Below are positions 62,643-64,000 of a DNA stretch of 64,000 bases, in pieces. Made by a program: the position numbers and the translations under genes. The notes beneath the pieces were generated by a model. That model worked only from the letters and a program-made list of their open reading frames with translations, had not been told where the DNA came from and searched no databases. Where the stretch lies: positions 14,245 through 78,244 of the forward strand of contig JBHHYN010000003.1 of the NCBI GenBank assembly GCA_046757565.1, written 5' to 3'. Position 1 is the stretch's first letter, and the number at the start of each line of letters is the position of its first letter. This DNA is from JBHHYN01 sp046757565. GTDB taxonomy: Bacteria; Pseudomonadota; Gammaproteobacteria; Eutrophobiales; Eutrophobiaceae.

Positions 62643-63200
62643 ATGACTACAGCACCGAAATTATCTGCCCGCTTACACCACAATGCCTATGTTACCGGGG
62701 ACATGGAAGCGGTCCGTAAATTCTACGAAGAGATTATCGGCATGCCCCTCGTCTCTACCTGGTGTGAAAAGACCATGCTGTTTGGCAAGGAACGGACCTA
62801 CATGCACTGTTTTTTCGATATGGGTGGTGGTGAATGCCTGGCGTTTTTCCAGTTTGCCAATAAAGAGGATCAGCAGGAGTTTGGTCCGGAATTGATTCCA
62901 TCGGGGTTTCGTCACATCGCCATGAAGGTTGTCGACAAAGCGGCTCAGGAGGCGATTCGTGACCGGCTGATTGCGGCCGGTTACCAGGAGCCTGAAATGT
63001 ACGTGCTTGAGCATGGTTACTGTAACTCCCTGTATGTGTACGATCCAAGCGGATTGTTGATTGAATTTGTTGTGGATCATCCGGATGTGGAGAAGATTAA
63101 TGCGGAGCAACGCTCCAAAGCGCACGCTGAACTTATGCGCTGGCTGGCCGGTGATCACACACCGAATAACACGGCTTATCACAGGCAGCAGCCTGTTTAA
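62643..63200 (+). CDS. VOC superfamily protein (glyoxalase/extradiol dioxygenase-like)
   Basis: 185 residues with one vicinal-oxygen-chelate pair of beta-alpha-beta modules: RLHHNAYVTGDMEAVRKFYEE, MGGGECLAFFQF, SGFRHIAMKVVD and NSLYVYDPSGLLIEFVVDHP. Candidate metal ligands are His in HHNAYV, His in FRHIAM and Glu in LIEFV, the standard set. The C-terminal tail (after residue 150) is extra. It could be an extradiol dioxygenase, isomerase or detoxifying enzyme of the local pathway. Confidence 0.88.
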   Translation: MTTAPKLSARLHHNAYVTGDMEAVRKFYEEIIGMPLVSTWCEKTMLFGKERTYMHCFFDMGGGECLAFFQFANKEDQQEFGPELIPSGFRHIAMKVVDKAAQEAIRDRLIAAGYQEPEMYVLEHGYCNSLYVYDPSGLLIEFVVDHPDVEKINAEQRSKAHAELMRWLAGDHTPNNTAYHRQQPV

Positions 63201-63362
63201 AGCAGGATTTGCCTGTCGATTTCGTCACTACTTCTGTACGTGAAGTCGCCGCCCGTTTTTGTCCTTACGTGTAACTTCATTCCTGTCACGTCCGGGTGAT
63301 GGCGTACTAATTTACACCTGCATGCATCGAACCGGGAATAGTTATCCAGGAGAATTTTTTTT

Positions 63363-63941
63363 ATGCGAACTAAAATCTGCGTGGTCTATCATAGCGGCTA
63401 TGGTCATACACAGCGTGTTGCAGAGGCTGTTGTTACGGGTGGTCTGTCCGTAGAAAATAGTGATTGCCGGCTGGTTTCCGTTACAGGGTTGGATGAGGAC
63501 AGCCGGCTATGGGATGAACTGGATAATGCCGATGCCATGATATTCGGTGCCCCTACCTATATGGGTAGTATCTCTGCTGAAATGAAGCGATTTATGGAGG
63601 CCACATCCAGTCGCTGGATGGAGATGAAATGGGCCGATAAACTGGCGGCAGGCTTTACCAATTCCGGGTCGCAGAATGGAGATAAACAAAATACACTGAT
63701 CACTTTGGCCACGTTTGCCGCGCAACATGGCATGATCTGGATCAACCTCAATCAGTTGCCCGGCAACAATAGTTCTTCAGGCAGCGTGGAGGATGTTAAC
63801 CGGCTCGGTTCATCGCTGGGAGCTATGGCACAATCTAATATAGATGAAGGCCCTGACCTGGCGCCGCTTCAGTCGGATCTGCAAACGGCGGTATTATTGG
63901 GGGAGCGAGTCGCTAGTTGTGTCAAACGTTGGAAGTTTTGA
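63363..63941 (+). CDS. Flavodoxin-like NAD(P)H:quinone oxidoreductase (WrbA family)
   Basis: 192-residue FMN protein: phosphate loop VVYHSGYGHTQRVAEAV, IFGAPTYMGSISAEMKRFME and GFTNSGSQNGDKQNTL. An AGGAGAA site precedes the ATG. The family reduces quinones by two electrons; benzoquinone reductases of nitrophenol/hydroquinone pathways belong here, which would suit an intradiol-cleavage cluster. A general oxidative-stress role is the alternative. Confidence 0.88.
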   Translation: MRTKICVVYHSGYGHTQRVAEAVVTGGLSVENSDCRLVSVTGLDEDSRLWDELDNADAMIFGAPTYMGSISAEMKRFMEATSSRWMEMKWADKLAAGFTNSGSQNGDKQNTLITLATFAAQHGMIWINLNQLPGNNSSSGSVEDVNRLGSSLGAMAQSNIDEGPDLAPLQSDLQTAVLLGERVASCVKRWKF

Positions 63942-64000
63942 TAAAAAAAACGGCTCTTCAGCAGAATCTGTGGGGTAACAAGAAAGACTTTTGAATAAAA

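Noticed and set aside
1..64000. tRNA, rRNA or CRISPR arrays
   Set aside because: No T-loop/anticodon layout, rRNA core sequence or spaced direct repeats of CRISPR type were seen; the heptamer arrays have no spacers.

Overview
The window reads as a chromosomal segment of a methylotrophic gammaproteobacterium. Three things point there: the rpsP-rimM-trmD-rplS block, a one-piece HldE with HldD and WaaA for lipopolysaccharide heptose/Kdo assembly, and a large tetrahydromethanopterin (H4MPT) C1 gene set. No methane monooxygenase, mxaF, pqq, rRNA, tRNA or CRISPR genes are visible. The nearest relative cannot be named from sequence reading alone.

Layout. 1-8940 is housekeeping: a transporter fragment, 5-formyl-THF cyclo-ligase, a MITE-like element, the ribosomal operon, ogt, xerD, an orphan PilB/GspE-type ATPase, dsbC and a DUF3108-like protein. 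9026-12749 is hldE-hldD-waaA. 12900-18462 is the methanol oxidation locus: a small exported Cys protein, a long leader ending in a terminator, xoxF (lanthanide-type methanol dehydrogenase), a pseudoazurin-like cupredoxin, xoxJ and an unknown exported protein. 34718-18480, all minus strand, is the formyl-group oxidation array. It holds two full fhcBADC sets, a 7Fe ferredoxin and a ferredoxin-NADP reductase between them, and a two-subunit NAD-dependent formate dehydrogenase at the end. 35181-44639, mostly plus strand, holds the rest of the H4MPT route and cofactor biosynthesis: beta-RFAP synthase, mtdB, mch, a citG-like gene, fae, a hisA-like gene, an ATP-grasp gene, an mfnF-like gene, pabB and an mfnE-like gene. 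44966-51000 is a chemotaxis receptor under a sigma-28-type promoter and the class Ia ribonucleotide reductase with an NrdR box. 51461-63941 is accessory in character: lipoyl-LpdA, an IclR regulator, an intradiol dioxygenase, a YCII protein, cytochrome b561, two gene remnants, hydrolase, MetE-like and citrate-synthase-like genes, a TonB receptor, a VOC protein and a WrbA-like flavodoxin.

How it works together. XoxF makes formaldehyde from methanol; Fae, MtdB and Mch carry the C1 unit to formyl-H4MPT. The two Fhc sets differ in the key subunit. FhcB of set 2 has lost the Cys-His pair that binds and serves the Mo/W centre, as in known bacterial formyltransferase/hydrolase complexes, and sits directly upstream of formate dehydrogenase. 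FhcB of set 1 keeps the Cys-His pair, is preceded by an FwdD-like molybdopterin-binding subunit otherwise typical of archaeal formylmethanofuran dehydrogenase, and is followed by a ferredoxin and a ferredoxin-NADP reductase. I infer two parallel exits for the formyl group: hydrolysis to formate then NADH (set 2), and direct redox conversion to or from CO2 with ferredoxin/NADPH (set 1). This is the best candidate here for an undescribed system.

Other points of note are a terminator with a competing downstream pairing just before xoxF, a cupredoxin where xoxG would be expected, and degenerate heptamer repeats at three gene boundaries.
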